43,288 nt of DNA from Burkholderiales bacterium (GTDB lineage Bacteria > Pseudomonadota > Gammaproteobacteria > Burkholderiales > Casimicrobiaceae), in contig JAICKU010000026.1 of the NCBI GenBank assembly GCA_025927765.1, forward strand, positions 1 through 43,288, written 5' to 3'. The notes under the pieces were generated by a model. The model was given only the letters and a program-made list of their open reading frames with translations. It did not search any database and had not been told where the DNA came from. Within the stretch, counting starts at the first letter, position 1, and every line of letters begins with the position of its first letter. Shown one piece after another: positions 34,595 to 43,288 of the stretch. The position numbers and the translations under genes are program-made.

Positions 34595-34622
34595 ATTGTA
34601 GCCACGTTTCGCGCATTTGCAA
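34595..34622 (-). promoter_or_regulatory. Candidate sigma-70 promoter of the histone H1-like gene
   Basis: On the minus strand TTGCAA (34617-34622) and TACAAT (34595-34600) are separated by 16 bp. This is the best promoter match in the 254-bp gap 34461-34714, which otherwise holds GC-rich inverted words (CGCGCGCGTTCGCGCG) and no gene. Transcription would start near 34588. Confidence 0.6.
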
Positions 34623-34714
34623 CATTTCGAACACGCCGACGCGCGCGCGTTCGCGCGTTGTTGCGAATTCGCACACGCTTCGTGCATGCATGCGAACGCA
34701 TTCGACAACGCGCC

Positions 34715-35965
34715 TCACGGCAATCGCGATTCGTGCGCGATGAGATCGGCGTAGCTCTCGCGGCGGCGGATCAGATGCACGTCACGGCCGTCGACGAGCA
34801 CTTCGGCGGCACGCGGACGCGCGTTGTAGTTGGAGCTCATCGACATCGCGTACGCACCGGCGCTGCCGATCGCGACGAGATCACCTTCGGCGAGCGGCAG
34901 CCGGCGATCGAGCGCGAGGAAGTCGCCGCTCTCGCATACGGGGCCCACGATGTCGTACGCCAAGGCATCGCCGCTCGACGCACGCACCGGCTGCACGCTG
35001 TGCCACGCGTCGTAGAGCGAAGGCCGGATGAGGTCGTTCATGGCGGCATCGACCACGGCGAAGTTGCGTGCACCGCTGCGCTTCAGCACGCGCACGCGCG
35101 CGATCAGCACGCCCGCGTTCGCGACGAGCCGCCGCCCCGGCTCGAGCAACAGGCGCTCGCGCCGGCCGGTCATCAACGCGCGGATCGCCGCCGCATAGTC
35201 GGCGATCGCAACCGGGGTCTCGTCGCGATAGCGCACGCCGAGACCGCCGCCGACGTCGACGTGCGACAGCGCAATGCCGTCGGCGGCGAGCGCGTCGACG
35301 AGTGCGAGGAGCTTGGCCACCGCTTCGCGATACGGCGCGAGCTCGGTGATCTGCGAGCCGATGTGCATGTCGATGCCGCGCACGTCGATCGCCGGCATCG
35401 TCGACGCCTCGCGATACAGGCGCGGCGCCGCCTCGAACGCCACGCCGAACTTGCTCTCCTTCAACCCGGTGGCGATGTATGGATGCGTGCGCGGATCGAC
35501 GTCGGGATTGACGCGAAAGCTGACGGGCGCGCGCAGGCCAAGCCGCGTCGCGACCGCGCCGAGATGCGCAAGCTCGCTCTCCGATTCGACGTTGAAGCAC
35601 AGGATGCCGGCGCGAAGCGCCGCTTCCATCTCGTCGTCGCTCTTGCCGACGCCTGAGAACACCACCCTGCGCGGATCGCCGCCTGCCGCGATCACGCGCG
35701 CGAGCTCGCCGCCCGACACGATGTCGAAGCCGCTGCCGAGCCGCGCGAAGAGGTCGAGGATGGCGAGCGCCGGATTCGCCTTCATCGCGTAGCACACGAG
35801 ATGCGGCATGTCGGCGAACGCCTGGTCGAACTCGCGGTACGCGTCGGTAAGCGCTGCGCGCGAATAGACGTAGCAAGGGGTGCCGTGGCGTGCGGCGATC
35901 GCAGCGAGCGGGACGTCCTCGACGTGGAGTTCGCCGCCGACGGTGTGGAATGCTTCGGAAGACAC
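34715..35965 (-). CDS. lysA: Diaminopimelate decarboxylase
   Basis: 416 residues, family length. The PLP-binding Lys62 is in CYAMKANPAL. FDIVSGGEL, HIGSQITEL, the phosphate-binding HVDVGGGLGVRY, LEPGRR and the Cys of GPVCESGD are present. It converts meso-diaminopimelate to lysine, the last step of lysine synthesis. The start is GTG 35965; codons upstream in the frame are non-family Arg/Pro-rich sequence overlapping lptM. It follows lptM by 25 bases and should be co-transcribed with it. Confidence 0.95.
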   Translation of the reverse strand: MSSEAFHTVGGELHVEDVPLAAIAARHGTPCYVYSRAALTDAYREFDQAFADMPHLVCYAMKANPALAILDLFARLGSGFDIVSGGELARVIAAGGDPRRVVFSGVGKSDDEMEAALRAGILCFNVESESELAHLGAVATRLGLRAPVSFRVNPDVDPRTHPYIATGLKESKFGVAFEAAPRLYREASTMPAIDVRGIDMHIGSQITELAPYREAVAKLLALVDALAADGIALSHVDVGGGLGVRYRDETPVAIADYAAAIRALMTGRRERLLLEPGRRLVANAGVLIARVRVLKRSGARNFAVVDAAMNDLIRPSLYDAWHSVQPVRASSGDALAYDIVGPVCESGDFLALDRRLPLAEGDLVAIGSAGAYAMSMSSNYNARPRAAEVLVDGRDVHLIRRRESYADLIAHESRLP

Positions 35966-35990
35966 CAGGCGAAACGCCGCGTGCGGCAGG

Positions 35991-36200
35991 TTACTTGGCC
36001 GCGGGAATCGACGGCGGCGGCAGCGCCGGCGACGTGGTGGCGGGAGGTGTGGCCGGATTCTCCGTCGGTGCCCTGGCCGCCGGCGTGCTCTTCGGGGGCG
36101 GTCGCAACGGACCTTTGACGCCGCAGGCGGCGAGCATCGCGACGGCCGCGGCGAGGGTGGCGGCGCGCACGGCGAAGTGCAGCAGGGATTTGCGTCGCAT
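35991..36200 (-). CDS. lptM: Small LptM/YifL-type lipoprotein
   Basis: 69 residues. The signal sequence has lipobox MLAAC with Cys26, immediately followed by GVKGPLRPPP, the standard signature of this lipoprotein family. The rest is a Pro/Ala/Thr-rich tail. In E. coli LptM assists assembly of the LPS translocon LptD. The gene order lptM next to a lysine-pathway gene and divergent from cyaY is a familiar proteobacterial arrangement. Only 24 bases separate its start from the cyaY start. Confidence 0.88.
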   Translation of the reverse strand: MRRKSLLHFAVRAATLAAAVAMLAACGVKGPLRPPPKSTPAARAPTENPATPPATTSPALPPPSIPAAK

Positions 36201-36224
36201 CGCGGCAAATCCTAGCATGGCGCG

Positions 36225-36557
36225 ATGGATGAAAGCAGCTTCGCGGTGTCCGCCGACGCGACGCTCGAACGGATCGGCCTCGCGCTCGATGCGGCGCTCG
36301 AAACCAGCAACGCCGAGTTCGACTGGACCCTCACCGACGGTTGTCTCGTGATCGAGCACGTCGACGCGCGCATCGAGGTGCGGCGCGACGTGGGCGCGCG
36401 CGTGCTGCGCGTCTTTACGTCGGCGGGCGCGTTGCGCTTTCGTGGCGTTCGCGGCCGCTGGCAGGACGAGGACGAAGAACTCGGCGAGACGCTCGCGCGC
36501 ATCCTGCGCACGCAGCTTCGCGTCAGCGTGCGCATGCCGGAACTGCCGGCGCCGTAG
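36225..36557 (+). CDS. cyaY: Frataxin-like iron donor protein CyaY
   Basis: 110 residues, CyaY length. An acidic N-terminal helix (DATLERIGLALDAALE) is followed by strands (AEFDWTLTDGCLVIEH, ARIEVRRD) and a C-terminal helix (ELGETLARILRTQL). The protein binds iron and modulates Fe-S cluster assembly in the cytoplasm. Similarity is moderate, but the location divergent from lptM is the usual place for cyaY. It ends 10 bases before the convergent metallopeptidase gene. Confidence 0.82.
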   Translation: MDESSFAVSADATLERIGLALDAALETSNAEFDWTLTDGCLVIEHVDARIEVRRDVGARVLRVFTSAGALRFRGVRGRWQDEDEELGETLARILRTQLRVSVRMPELPAP

Positions 36558-36567
36558 CGCGCGGACT

Positions 36568-37314
36568 TCAGGACGCGAGCAGCGCGGTCCAGTCGTCGAG
36601 CTCGCGGCGGAGCGCCGCGTGTCCCGGCAGCAGCGTCTCGACGAGGCTCCAGAAGCGCTTCGAGTGATTGAGCTCGACGATGTGCGCGACCTCGTGCGCG
36701 ACGACGTATTCGGCGAGCGCGGGCGGCAGTTGCACGAGCCGCCAGTTGAGGCGGATGTCGCCGTTCGCGTTGCAGCTGCCCCATTCGCTGCGCGCGTTGG
36801 AGAGCCGCACCGCCGGCGCGTGCACGCCGATGCGCTCGACGTAGTGCAGGACACGCGGCGCGACGAGCGCCGTCGCCTGCGCGCGCAGCCACTCGATCAC
36901 GCTCTTCGCCACCTCGTGCTCGACGTGCGCGCACGGATGGCGCACCACGAGGTGGAAGAGATCGGCCGCGATGCTGGCGCTCCGCGACGGATAGAGGGCG
37001 AGCGACAGCGTGTCGCCGCGATACGCGATGGGCGCGTTCGACTTCCACTCGCGCGGCATCACGTCGCGACGCCGTGCGCGCCAGGCGGCGAGCGAGCGCA
37101 GGATCCACGCGGCGCGCTCGACGAGCGCGGCCTCGACGTCGCGCAGCGTCACCCAGCGGGGTGCGCGCACGGTCAAGCCCTCGAGATGCACTTCCATGCC
37201 GATCGAGCGGCGGCGCGCGCGGATCAGCCGGTAGCTCACCTCTTCGCCGCGCAGCACGACGCGGCGCCGCGGAACGTCGACGACATTGCCGCCGGTCGGC
37301 GATTCGAGCTTCAT
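36568..37314 (-). CDS. YgjP-like (M48-type) zinc metallopeptidase
   Basis: 248 residues. The zinc motif is His207-Glu208-x-x-His211 (VAHEVAHIVELNHSKRFW), preceded by the family hallmark SEWGSCNANGDIRLNWRL. The N-terminal half is a basic, beta-rich YgjP/DUF45 domain (SYRLIRARRRSIGMEV). The family is often annotated as M48 metal-dependent peptidase or hydrolase; its physiological substrate is unknown. ATG 37314 overlaps the plsC stop (ATGA). It is the last gene of the lnt-to-ygjP run. Confidence 0.9.
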   Translation of the reverse strand: MKLESPTGGNVVDVPRRRVVLRGEEVSYRLIRARRRSIGMEVHLEGLTVRAPRWVTLRDVEAALVERAAWILRSLAAWRARRRDVMPREWKSNAPIAYRGDTLSLALYPSRSASIAADLFHLVVRHPCAHVEHEVAKSVIEWLRAQATALVAPRVLHYVERIGVHAPAVRLSNARSEWGSCNANGDIRLNWRLVQLPPALAEYVVAHEVAHIVELNHSKRFWSLVETLLPGHAALRRELDDWTALLAS

Positions 37315-38063
37315 CGCGCGGTCTCGAGCGCGGCTTCGCGCACGACCTCGGGTGGCGGCCCGATGCGCGCGACCTCGTCCTCGATCCACGTTTCGACGGC
37401 GCGCATGAACTCGGCAGCATCGCGTCCGTTCGCGGCGATGGGCCGGCCGATCGACAGGGTGACGGTGCCCGAACGCTTGTTCATGAAGCCCTTTGGCCAC
37501 AGCCAGCCCGCGTTGTGCGCGATGGGCAGGACCGGCGTGCCGAGCTCGATCGCGAGGCGCGCCGCGCCGGTCTTGTAGGGCACGCGACGGCCGGGCGCAA
37601 TGCGCGTGCCCTCCGGATAGAACATGATCCAGAAGCCCTGCGCGAAGCGCTCGCGTCCCTGCGCGGCGATCTGCCGCATCGCGTCGCGCCCCGCCTTGCG
37701 ATCGATCGTGATCGGTGACGCGAGCCGGAATGCCCAGCCGAAGAACGGCAGCGCGAGCAACTCCTTCTTCGCGACGTACGCGACCGGTGACAAGAGGCGC
37801 GACAGGAACAGCGTCTCCCACGTCGAGCTGTGCTTGCACGCGACGATCATCGGCGCGCTGCCGACGTTCTCGAGCCCTTCGACGCGTGCGCGAATGCCGC
37901 AGATCCAACGCGCGGCCCACAGGTTCATCGCGCACCAGCCGGTGATGAAGCGATAGCGCGGCACCGCGGGCACCCAGAACAGCGCGAGCACGAGCACGGC
38001 GTACACCGGCGTCACGATCGTCTGGAACAGCGCGAACGCGAACGAGCGGATCGTCGAAAGCAC
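37311..38063 (-). CDS. plsC: 1-acyl-sn-glycerol-3-phosphate acyltransferase
   Basis: 250 residues with one or two N-terminal membrane helices (about 8-32). The acyltransferase box is His78-SSTW-Glu83, an HX4E variant of the usual HX4D. FYPEGTR (149-154) binds the glycerol phosphate. It acylates lysophosphatidate to phosphatidate at the inner membrane. GTG 38063 lies 3 bases after the gmhB stop. Clustering with gmhB, lnt and glyQS fits envelope biosynthesis. Confidence 0.94.
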   Translation of the reverse strand: MLSTIRSFAFALFQTIVTPVYAVLVLALFWVPAVPRYRFITGWCAMNLWAARWICGIRARVEGLENVGSAPMIVACKHSSTWETLFLSRLLSPVAYVAKKELLALPFFGWAFRLASPITIDRKAGRDAMRQIAAQGRERFAQGFWIMFYPEGTRIAPGRRVPYKTGAARLAIELGTPVLPIAHNAGWLWPKGFMNKRSGTVTLSIGRPIAANGRDAAEFMRAVETWIEDEVARIGPPPEVVREAALETAR

Positions 38064-38066
38064 GAA

Positions 38067-38663
38067 TTATTCAGCCACGAGCAACGCGGAGGCGACGAAC
38101 GCGAGGTCGGGGAAGATCACCGTATTCGGCGGGAATCCGCCCTCGCGCAGCGTCGTCTCGCCCTTGCCGGTCAGCACCAGCATCGGCTGCGCCCCGACCG
38201 TGTCGGCCGCCAGCAGATCGCGCAGGCCGTCGCCGACGCAGGGCACGCCCGACATGTCGACGTTGAAGCGCACCCCGATCTCGCGCAGCATCCCCGCCTT
38301 CGGTTTGCGGCATTCGCAGCGCGAATCGGCGGTGTGCGGGCAGAAGAAGATCGCGTCGATGCGCCCGCCGACGTGCGCCAGCGCGCGATGCATCTTCTCG
38401 TGGATCGCCGTCAGCGTCGCGAAGTCGAGCAGCCCCCGGCCCACGCCCGACTGGTTCGTCGCGACGACCGCGCGAAAGCCGGCATGATTGAGCCGCGCGA
38501 TCGCCTCGAGGCTGCCGGGAATGGGCCGCCATTCGTCCGGCGACTTGATGAAAGCGTCGCTGTCGTGGTTGATGACGCCGTCGCGGTCGAGCACGATGAG
38601 CCGCGTGGGCCGGCTGGGCACGAGTCCGTCGGAGGCGAACGGGGCAAGCGCGCTTTTCGGCAC
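38067..38663 (-). CDS. gmhB: D-glycero-D-manno-heptose 1,7-bisphosphate 7-phosphatase
   Basis: 198 residues. The HAD nucleophile motif LDRDGVIN has Asp26 and Asp28; VATNQSGVGRG and the zinc loop Cys108-x-His110...Cys116-x-Cys118 (CPHTADSRCECRKPKAGM) are characteristic of GmhB. It dephosphorylates heptose bisphosphate for the LPS core. The start is GTG 38663, 8 bases after the glyS stop. The first ~20 residues are outside the fold and a later start is possible. Confidence 0.93.
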   Translation of the reverse strand: MPKSALAPFASDGLVPSRPTRLIVLDRDGVINHDSDAFIKSPDEWRPIPGSLEAIARLNHAGFRAVVATNQSGVGRGLLDFATLTAIHEKMHRALAHVGGRIDAIFFCPHTADSRCECRKPKAGMLREIGVRFNVDMSGVPCVGDGLRDLLAADTVGAQPMLVLTGKGETTLREGGFPPNTVIFPDLAFVASALLVAE

Positions 38664-38671
38664 CGAGTCGT

Positions 38672-40822
38672 CTACGCGGCGAGCTTCGAGATGTCGGCGA
38701 CGCGGTTCATCGTGCGCGCGACGCGTGCGAGCAGCGCGAGGCGGTTGGCGCGCAGCGCCGCGTCGTCGACCATCACCATCACGTCGTCGAAGAAGCGGTC
38801 GACGACGGGGCGCGCCGATGCGAGCGCCTTCAGCGCCGCCGTGTAATCGACGTGCACGAGATGCGCATCGACGTCGCGCGCGAGCGTGTCGAACGTCTCG
38901 GCGAGCGCCTGCTCGGCACCCGGCGACAGGCGCGAGGCGTCGACGTCGTTCGCCGCCTCGCTGCCGCTCTTGCGCAGGATGTTCACGATGCGCTTGTTCG
39001 CTGCCGCGAGCGCCGCGGCTTCGGGCATCGCTTCGAACGTCTTCACGGCCGCAAGTTGCTCCGGCACGAGGTCGATGCGCTGCGGCCGCATCGCGAGCAC
39101 CGCCTCGACCTGGTTGGCCGTGTAGCCCTGGTCGCGCAGGTCGGCACGCAGACGATCGTAGAAGAAGTCGGAAAGGGCCTCCGGCGCCGGCGTGACCGCG
39201 CCAACGCCGCGAAACGCGTCGAACGCGGCGTCGATCAGCGTCGAAAGCAATACCGCCACGCGCCGCTCGATCAGGATGCGCAGCACGCCGATGGCGGCGC
39301 GCCGCAGCCCGAATGGATCCTTGTCGCCGGTCGGAAGCGCGCCGATGCCGAACAGTCCGGCCAGCGCTTCGAGCTTGTCGGCGAGCGCGACCGATTGCGC
39401 AACGGGATCGGACGGCAGCGCGTCGCCGGCGTAGCGCGGGCGGTAGTGATCGGCGATCGCGTCGGCGACCGAGGCCGGTTCGCCGTCGGCCTGCGCGTAG
39501 TAGCGGCCCATCGTGCCCTGCAACTCGGGGAATTCGCCCACCATGTCGGTGACGAGGTCGGCCTTGGCGAGCAACGCGGCGCGATCGGCGAGTGCCGGGT
39601 CGGCGCCGACGTGCGGCGCAATCGCGCGCGAGAGCGCGCGCAGCCGTTCGACGCGATCGCCGAGCGAACCGAGACGGTTGTGATAGACGATGGTGGAGAG
39701 CCGCGGCACGCGCGACGCGAGCGGCGTGCGGCGATCGTGGTCGTAGAAGAACTTGGCGTCGGCGAGCCGCGCACGCAGCACGCGCTCGTTACCGTGCACG
39801 ATCGCCGACGCACCGTCGCTCGGCGTGTTGCTCACGAGCAGGAACCGGTTGACGAGCGCCCCTTCGACACTCGCAAGCGCGAAGTACTTCTGGTTCTGCT
39901 GCATCGTCAGGATCAGGCACTCCTGCGGCACCGCGAGGAACGCAGCATCGAACGTGCCGGCGTACACGACCGGCCATTCGACGAGCGACGTCACTTCGTC
40001 GAGCAGCGCGTCGGGCATGATCACGCGATCGTTGCCCGCCGCCGCGGCGAGCGCTTCGACGATCTTGGCGCGCCGCGCGGCGAACGACGGCAGCACCTTG
40101 CCTTCGGCTTCGAGCGTCGGCACATACGCGTCTGCCGTTGCGATCGAAAGGTCGCTCCGCGCCAGGAAGCGGTGACCCGCGCTCATCCGATCGGCGACGA
40201 GGCCGAGCGCGACGAGCGGCACGACGTCGGCACCATGCAGCGCGACGAGCCGATGCGCGGGACGCACGAACTCGACGTCGTTGTAATAGTGCCCGGGCGC
40301 GGGGTAGTGCATCAGCTTCGGAATCGGCAGTCGCGCGAGCGCGACGTCGAGCGCGGCCTGCAGCGCGTCGGCGAGCGAGACGCCGGGCACGTGACGGCGC
40401 AGGTACACGTACTCGGCCTTGCCGTCGGAGGCGACGTACATCGGCGCGTTGCCATTGGCGTCGCGCCCTCTCTCCGCGCGCGGGGCGAGGGCCGGGGTGA
40501 GGGGCCAGGCGTCGGCGAGCTCGGCACGCCCGAGCGACGCGAGCTTCCTGCGCAACGCTTCACTCGGCTTGCCGTCGGGAAGGGCGACCTTCGCCGGCAT
40601 CAGCTTGTCGACGGCCTCGGCGTCGGGCGCTTTCGCACGCACGTCGCTGATCGTGACCGCGAGCCGGCGCGGTGTCGCGTAACCGGTCGGGACGCTTTCG
40701 TCGGTCAGCAGGTTGCGCCGGCGCAGTTCGTCGGTCAGCGTGGTGGAAAACGATTCGCCGAGCGCCTTCAGCGCCTTCGGCGGCAGCTCCTCGGTGACGA
40801 TCTCCACGGCGAGCATCTTCAT
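38672..40822 (-). CDS. glyS: Glycine-tRNA ligase, beta subunit
   Basis: 716 residues (E. coli 689). Family segments include [68 protein letters not shown] and [17 protein letters not shown], with a C-terminal anticodon-binding-like domain. With GlyQ it forms the heterotetrameric enzyme that charges tRNA-Gly. Residues 107-119 ([13 protein letters not shown]) are encoded by a dispersed repeat, and the surrounding ~20-residue stretch is not expected in the family. ATG 40822 overlaps the glyQ stop (ATGA). Confidence 0.96.
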   Translation of the reverse strand: MKMLAVEIVTEELPPKALKALGESFSTTLTDELRRRNLLTDESVPTGYATPRRLAVTISDVRAKAPDAEAVDKLMPAKVALPDGKPSEALRRKLASLGRAELADAWPLTPALAPRAERGRDANGNAPMYVASDGKAEYVYLRRHVPGVSLADALQAALDVALARLPIPKLMHYPAPGHYYNDVEFVRPAHRLVALHGADVVPLVALGLVADRMSAGHRFLARSDLSIATADAYVPTLEAEGKVLPSFAARRAKIVEALAAAAGNDRVIMPDALLDEVTSLVEWPVVYAGTFDAAFLAVPQECLILTMQQNQKYFALASVEGALVNRFLLVSNTPSDGASAIVHGNERVLRARLADAKFFYDHDRRTPLASRVPRLSTIVYHNRLGSLGDRVERLRALSRAIAPHVGADPALADRAALLAKADLVTDMVGEFPELQGTMGRYYAQADGEPASVADAIADHYRPRYAGDALPSDPVAQSVALADKLEALAGLFGIGALPTGDKDPFGLRRAAIGVLRILIERRVAVLLSTLIDAAFDAFRGVGAVTPAPEALSDFFYDRLRADLRDQGYTANQVEAVLAMRPQRIDLVPEQLAAVKTFEAMPEAAALAAANKRIVNILRKSGSEAANDVDASRLSPGAEQALAETFDTLARDVDAHLVHVDYTAALKALASARPVVDRFFDDVMVMVDDAALRANRLALLARVARTMNRVADISKLAA
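40466..40504. repeat. Dispersed palindromic repeat inserted in frame in glyS
   Basis: The 39-base stretch starts CCCTCTCTCCGCGCGCGGGG and ends CCGGGGTGAGGGG. It fits the common proteobacterial repeat of the form CCCTCTCCCC-GCGCGCGGGGAGAGGG-CCGGGGTGAGGGG. Its length is a multiple of three and it translates on the minus strand as a Pro/Leu/Ala/Arg peptide, which is the usual translation signature of this repeat. Confidence 0.8.
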
Positions 40823-41736
40823 GCCGCGTCTCTCTGCAACGCACGAGGGAGCATCGGAAAGCCGAGCGCTTCGCGCGCCGCGACGTACGCCTGTGCCACC
40901 TGCCGCGACAGCGCGCGGATGCGCGCGATGTACGCCGCGCGCTCGGTGACCGAGATCGCACCGCGCGCGTCCAGCAGGTTGAACGCGTGCGCCGCCTTGA
41001 GGATCATTTCGTAACCGGGCAACGGCAGCTTCGCGTCGAGCAGCCGCTTCGCTTCGCTTTCGTAATGCGCGAACTGGTCCACGAGCGCCGCGGCGTTCGA
41101 TTGCTCGAAGTTGTACGTCGACTGCTCGACCTCGTTTTGGTGGTAGACGTCGCCGTACGTGAGCGTGCGCGTGTCGCCGTCGACTTCGGTGGTCGTCCAG
41201 ACGAGGTCGAACACGTTGTCGCAGCCCTGCAGGTACATCGCGAGGCGCTCGAGGCCGTAGGTGATCTCGCCGGTGATCGGGTCGCAGTCGAGGCCGCCCA
41301 CCTGCTGGAAGTAGGTGAACTGCGTCACTTCCATGCCGTTCAGCCACACTTCCCAGCCCAATCCCCACGCGCCGAGCGTCGGGTTCTCCCAGTCGTCCTC
41401 GACGAAGCGCACGTCGTTCCTCGCCAGGTCGAAGCCGAGCGCTTCGAGCGAGCCGAGGTAGAGCTTCAGGATGTCCGCCGGTGCGGGCTTCAGCACCACC
41501 TGGAACTGATAGTAGTGCTGCAGCCGATTGGGATTCTCGCCGTAGCGGCCGTCCTTCGGGCGCCGCGACGGCTGCACGTACGCGGCGCGCCAGGGTTCGG
41601 GCCCGAGCGCGCGCAGGAACGTTGCCGTATGCGACGTGCCCGCGCCGACCTCGATGTCGTACGGCTGCAGCAACGCGCAGCCGCGCTCGCCCCAATAGCG
41701 CTGCAACACCTGGATGATCTGTTGGAACGTCTGCAT
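40819..41736 (-). CDS. glyQ: Glycine-tRNA ligase, alpha subunit
   Basis: 305 residues (E. coli 303). It begins [20 protein letters not shown] and shows the catalytic core [46 protein letters not shown] and [20 protein letters not shown]. It is the catalytic subunit that binds glycine, ATP and the tRNA acceptor end. The stop overlaps the glyS start. It lies 25 bases after lnt and is probably in the same transcript. Confidence 0.97.
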   Translation of the reverse strand: MQTFQQIIQVLQRYWGERGCALLQPYDIEVGAGTSHTATFLRALGPEPWRAAYVQPSRRPKDGRYGENPNRLQHYYQFQVVLKPAPADILKLYLGSLEALGFDLARNDVRFVEDDWENPTLGAWGLGWEVWLNGMEVTQFTYFQQVGGLDCDPITGEITYGLERLAMYLQGCDNVFDLVWTTTEVDGDTRTLTYGDVYHQNEVEQSTYNFEQSNAAALVDQFAHYESEAKRLLDAKLPLPGYEMILKAAHAFNLLDARGAISVTERAAYIARIRALSRQVAQAYVAAREALGFPMLPRALQRDAA

Positions 41737-41761
41737 GCGACTCGCTTTCGTGGACGCGATT

Positions 41762-43282
41762 TTACCTGCGCCACCTGATCGCGATCGGCACGACCACGAG
41801 GAAAGCCGCGAGCACGAACACGAGCGAATCGCGCACGCGCATGTACGGCGTCGAGCCGGTGCGCCCGGTGACGTCGACTTCGAGGATGCCCGTCGTGAAC
41901 CACGGCAGGCTCGCCGTCACCCGGCCGTCCGGGCCGATCGCCGACGTGATGCCCGTGTTCGTCGCCCGCAGCATCGGCCGTCCGAATTCGAGCGCGCGCA
42001 TCGCCGCAATCTGGTTGTGCTGCAGCGCGGCGATCGAATGGCCGTACCACGCGTCGTTGGTCACGTTGACGAGCATGCCCGCTTCGCGCGCGCCGTGGAT
42101 CAGCTCGCGGCCGAACGCATCCTCGTAGCAGATGTCGACGGCGACGCGCGTGCCGGCGACCTCGAGCGCCGGCTGCGTCGCACCCCCGCGCGCCTGGTCG
42201 GCGAGCGGGATCGCGAGCACCGAGCGCACGAACCAGCCGATCACGGGCTTCAGCGGAATCGTCTCGCCGAACGGCACGAGATGGTTCTTGCGATAGAACT
42301 GCAGCGGGCTCGCGCCGAGCGCCACCACCGTGTTGTAGTAGCGAGGCCCGTCGCCGCCGGCTTCGGGCGGCAGCGCGGTGAAGAGCCCGAGCAGCACGTC
42401 GCCGTCGCGCGCGCTCGCCGTGCGGATCAACGCGAGCAGCACGTCGTCGGGCACTTCGTCGGAGAACACGGGAAATGCGCTTTCCGGCAGCACGACGAGG
42501 CGGCCGCGGCTTTGCCGCACCAGCGACACGTAGTGCTCGAACGTCGCCGTGCGAAACGCGGGATCGAACTTGAGCTCCTGCACGATGTTGCCCTGGACGA
42601 GCGACACCGCGAGCGGTGCGCCCGAGGGCGTCGTCCAGTCGATCCGTGCGAGGACGCCGCCGATGACGCACAACACCGCCGCCGCGACGACGCACACCAG
42701 CGCGCGTGCGCGCAACTGCAGCGCGAGTGCGTCGGCGAAGCGTGCGACGAGTCCGGCGCCGAGCACGATCGCGAGCGTCACGAGATACACGCCACCGATC
42801 GGCGCGAAGCCGCGCACGAGGCCGTCGGGCACCTGCGTATAGCCGAGTGTGAGCCACGGGAAGCCGGTGAAGAGATAGCTGCGGATCCATTCGGTCAGCG
42901 TGAAGGCACCCGCCGCAACGAAGAGGCGTGCGAGCGAGTGCGGATGCGTGAACCGCACCGCGACGTAGCCCGCGATCGCCGGCCACAGCGCGAGATACGC
43001 GGTGAGGAGCGCGATTGCGATCGCCGCGAGCCACATCGGCATGCCGCCGAAGTTGACGAGCGCGACGGTGAGCCACGACGAGCCCGCACCGAAGAGGCCC
43101 GCGCCGAACGCGAACCCGTCCCATGCCGCTTCGCGCGCCGACGTTGCACGCTGCCAGCGCCCCATCACGAGCGCGAGCGCGATGAAGATCAGGCTCGACC
43201 AGCCGAACGGCGCGAACGCGAACACCGACACTGCGCCGGCGGCCGCCGCGAGCGCCAGCGTCAGGGCGCGCGCGAGGGTCAT
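41762..43282 (-). CDS. lnt: Apolipoprotein N-acyltransferase
   Basis: 506 residues (E. coli 512). About six N-terminal membrane helices are followed by a periplasmic nitrilase-like domain with the catalytic triad Glu267 (LPESAFPVF), Lys332 ([10 protein letters not shown]) and Cys385 (DICYEDAFG), then a C-terminal helix. It adds the third acyl chain to lipoproteins such as LptM and MltD in this window. The start ATG at 43282 is only six bases from the window edge, so an upstream start cannot be ruled out. Confidence 0.95.
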   Translation of the reverse strand: MTLARALTLALAAAAGAVSVFAFAPFGWSSLIFIALALVMGRWQRATSAREAAWDGFAFGAGLFGAGSSWLTVALVNFGGMPMWLAAIAIALLTAYLALWPAIAGYVAVRFTHPHSLARLFVAAGAFTLTEWIRSYLFTGFPWLTLGYTQVPDGLVRGFAPIGGVYLVTLAIVLGAGLVARFADALALQLRARALVCVVAAAVLCVIGGVLARIDWTTPSGAPLAVSLVQGNIVQELKFDPAFRTATFEHYVSLVRQSRGRLVVLPESAFPVFSDEVPDDVLLALIRTASARDGDVLLGLFTALPPEAGGDGPRYYNTVVALGASPLQFYRKNHLVPFGETIPLKPVIGWFVRSVLAIPLADQARGGATQPALEVAGTRVAVDICYEDAFGRELIHGAREAGMLVNVTNDAWYGHSIAALQHNQIAAMRALEFGRPMLRATNTGITSAIGPDGRVTASLPWFTTGILEVDVTGRTGSTPYMRVRDSLVFVLAAFLVVVPIAIRWRR

Positions 43283-43288
43283 CGGCGG

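Noticed and set aside
34482-34718. Three overlapping short minus-strand frames upstream of the histone-like gene
   Set aside because: All three frames are open only because stops are rare; none has coding bias or a ribosome-binding site, and the region fits a promoter and leader.
1-43288. CRISPR arrays, prophage, toxin-antitoxin or defence islands
   Set aside because: No direct-repeat array, integrase, phage structural gene or recognisable defence gene was found on either strand.

Overview
The window is a GC-rich (coding third positions almost all G or C), gene-dense chromosomal segment of a betaproteobacterium, probably Burkholderiales-like. Evidence for this is a lnt-glyQ-glyS-gmhB-plsC cluster, a gloB / methyltransferase / rnhA block, lysA-lptM divergent from cyaY, a polyhydroxyalkanoate-system protein, a KAAxKK-type histone H1-like protein, and short dispersed palindromic repeats of the kinds common in this class. 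Genus cannot be decided from the sequence. There is no rRNA, CRISPR array, phage, integrase or transposase gene. One tRNA (Met, CAU) is present. The first ~95 bases look like unreliable contig-end sequence.

Layout. 98-3099: a 5'-truncated six-hairpin glycosidase and a GH1 beta-glucosidase, overlapping by ATGA. 3158-7702: a secreted protein of unknown function, a DedA-PAP2-LssY membrane fusion lacking an ATG/GTG/TTG start, and an acyl-CoA ligase. 7720-8703: terminator, tRNA-Met on the minus strand, and a TauE/SafE exporter. 8841-11601: a membrane-anchored glutathione peroxidase divergent from a MerR regulator with a complete CarH/LitR-type B12-binding signature, which overlaps a lipase-like hydrolase. 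11583-14824: an orphan amino-acid-binding protein, a PHA-system protein and a RecQ helicase. 14853-16988: a large exported alpha/beta hydrolase.

17212-25792 is a complete fatty-acid degradation operon: TetR regulator, FadE, FadA-type thiolase, FadB-type bifunctional enzyme, FadD and a hot-dog thioesterase. All five junctions are 4-base stop/start overlaps. A 31-bp near-palindrome covers the TetR start. 26219-30165 is a second operon beginning with a FadL-type outer-membrane porin, followed by a chalcone-isomerase-fold protein, two domain-of-unknown-function proteins and a TPR protein. Together these operons could take up, activate and beta-oxidise long-chain fatty acids.

30239-34460 holds rnhA and a methyltransferase (minus), gloB (plus; its start codon shares bases with the methyltransferase start), an MltD-like LysM lytic transglycosylase and a histone H1-like protein. 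34715-36557 holds lysA and lptM (minus) and cyaY (plus). 36568-43282 is a minus-strand run: lnt, glyQ, glyS, gmhB, plsC and a YgjP-like metallopeptidase.

The most interesting non-gene signal is a set of dispersed palindromes. Two of them (30171-30247 and 33932-34024) share a fixed frame, GGGTCnGA-N6-TTTCCG, around a six-base core that differs between copies yet is complementary within each copy. A related hairpin pair lies at 12513-12595. Two other repeat types appear to have inserted in frame inside genes: glyS residues 107-119 and the N-terminus of the thioesterase. I see no convincing wholly novel multi-gene system. The best functional leads are the B12-MerR/peroxidase divergon and the FadL operon of uncharacterised proteins.
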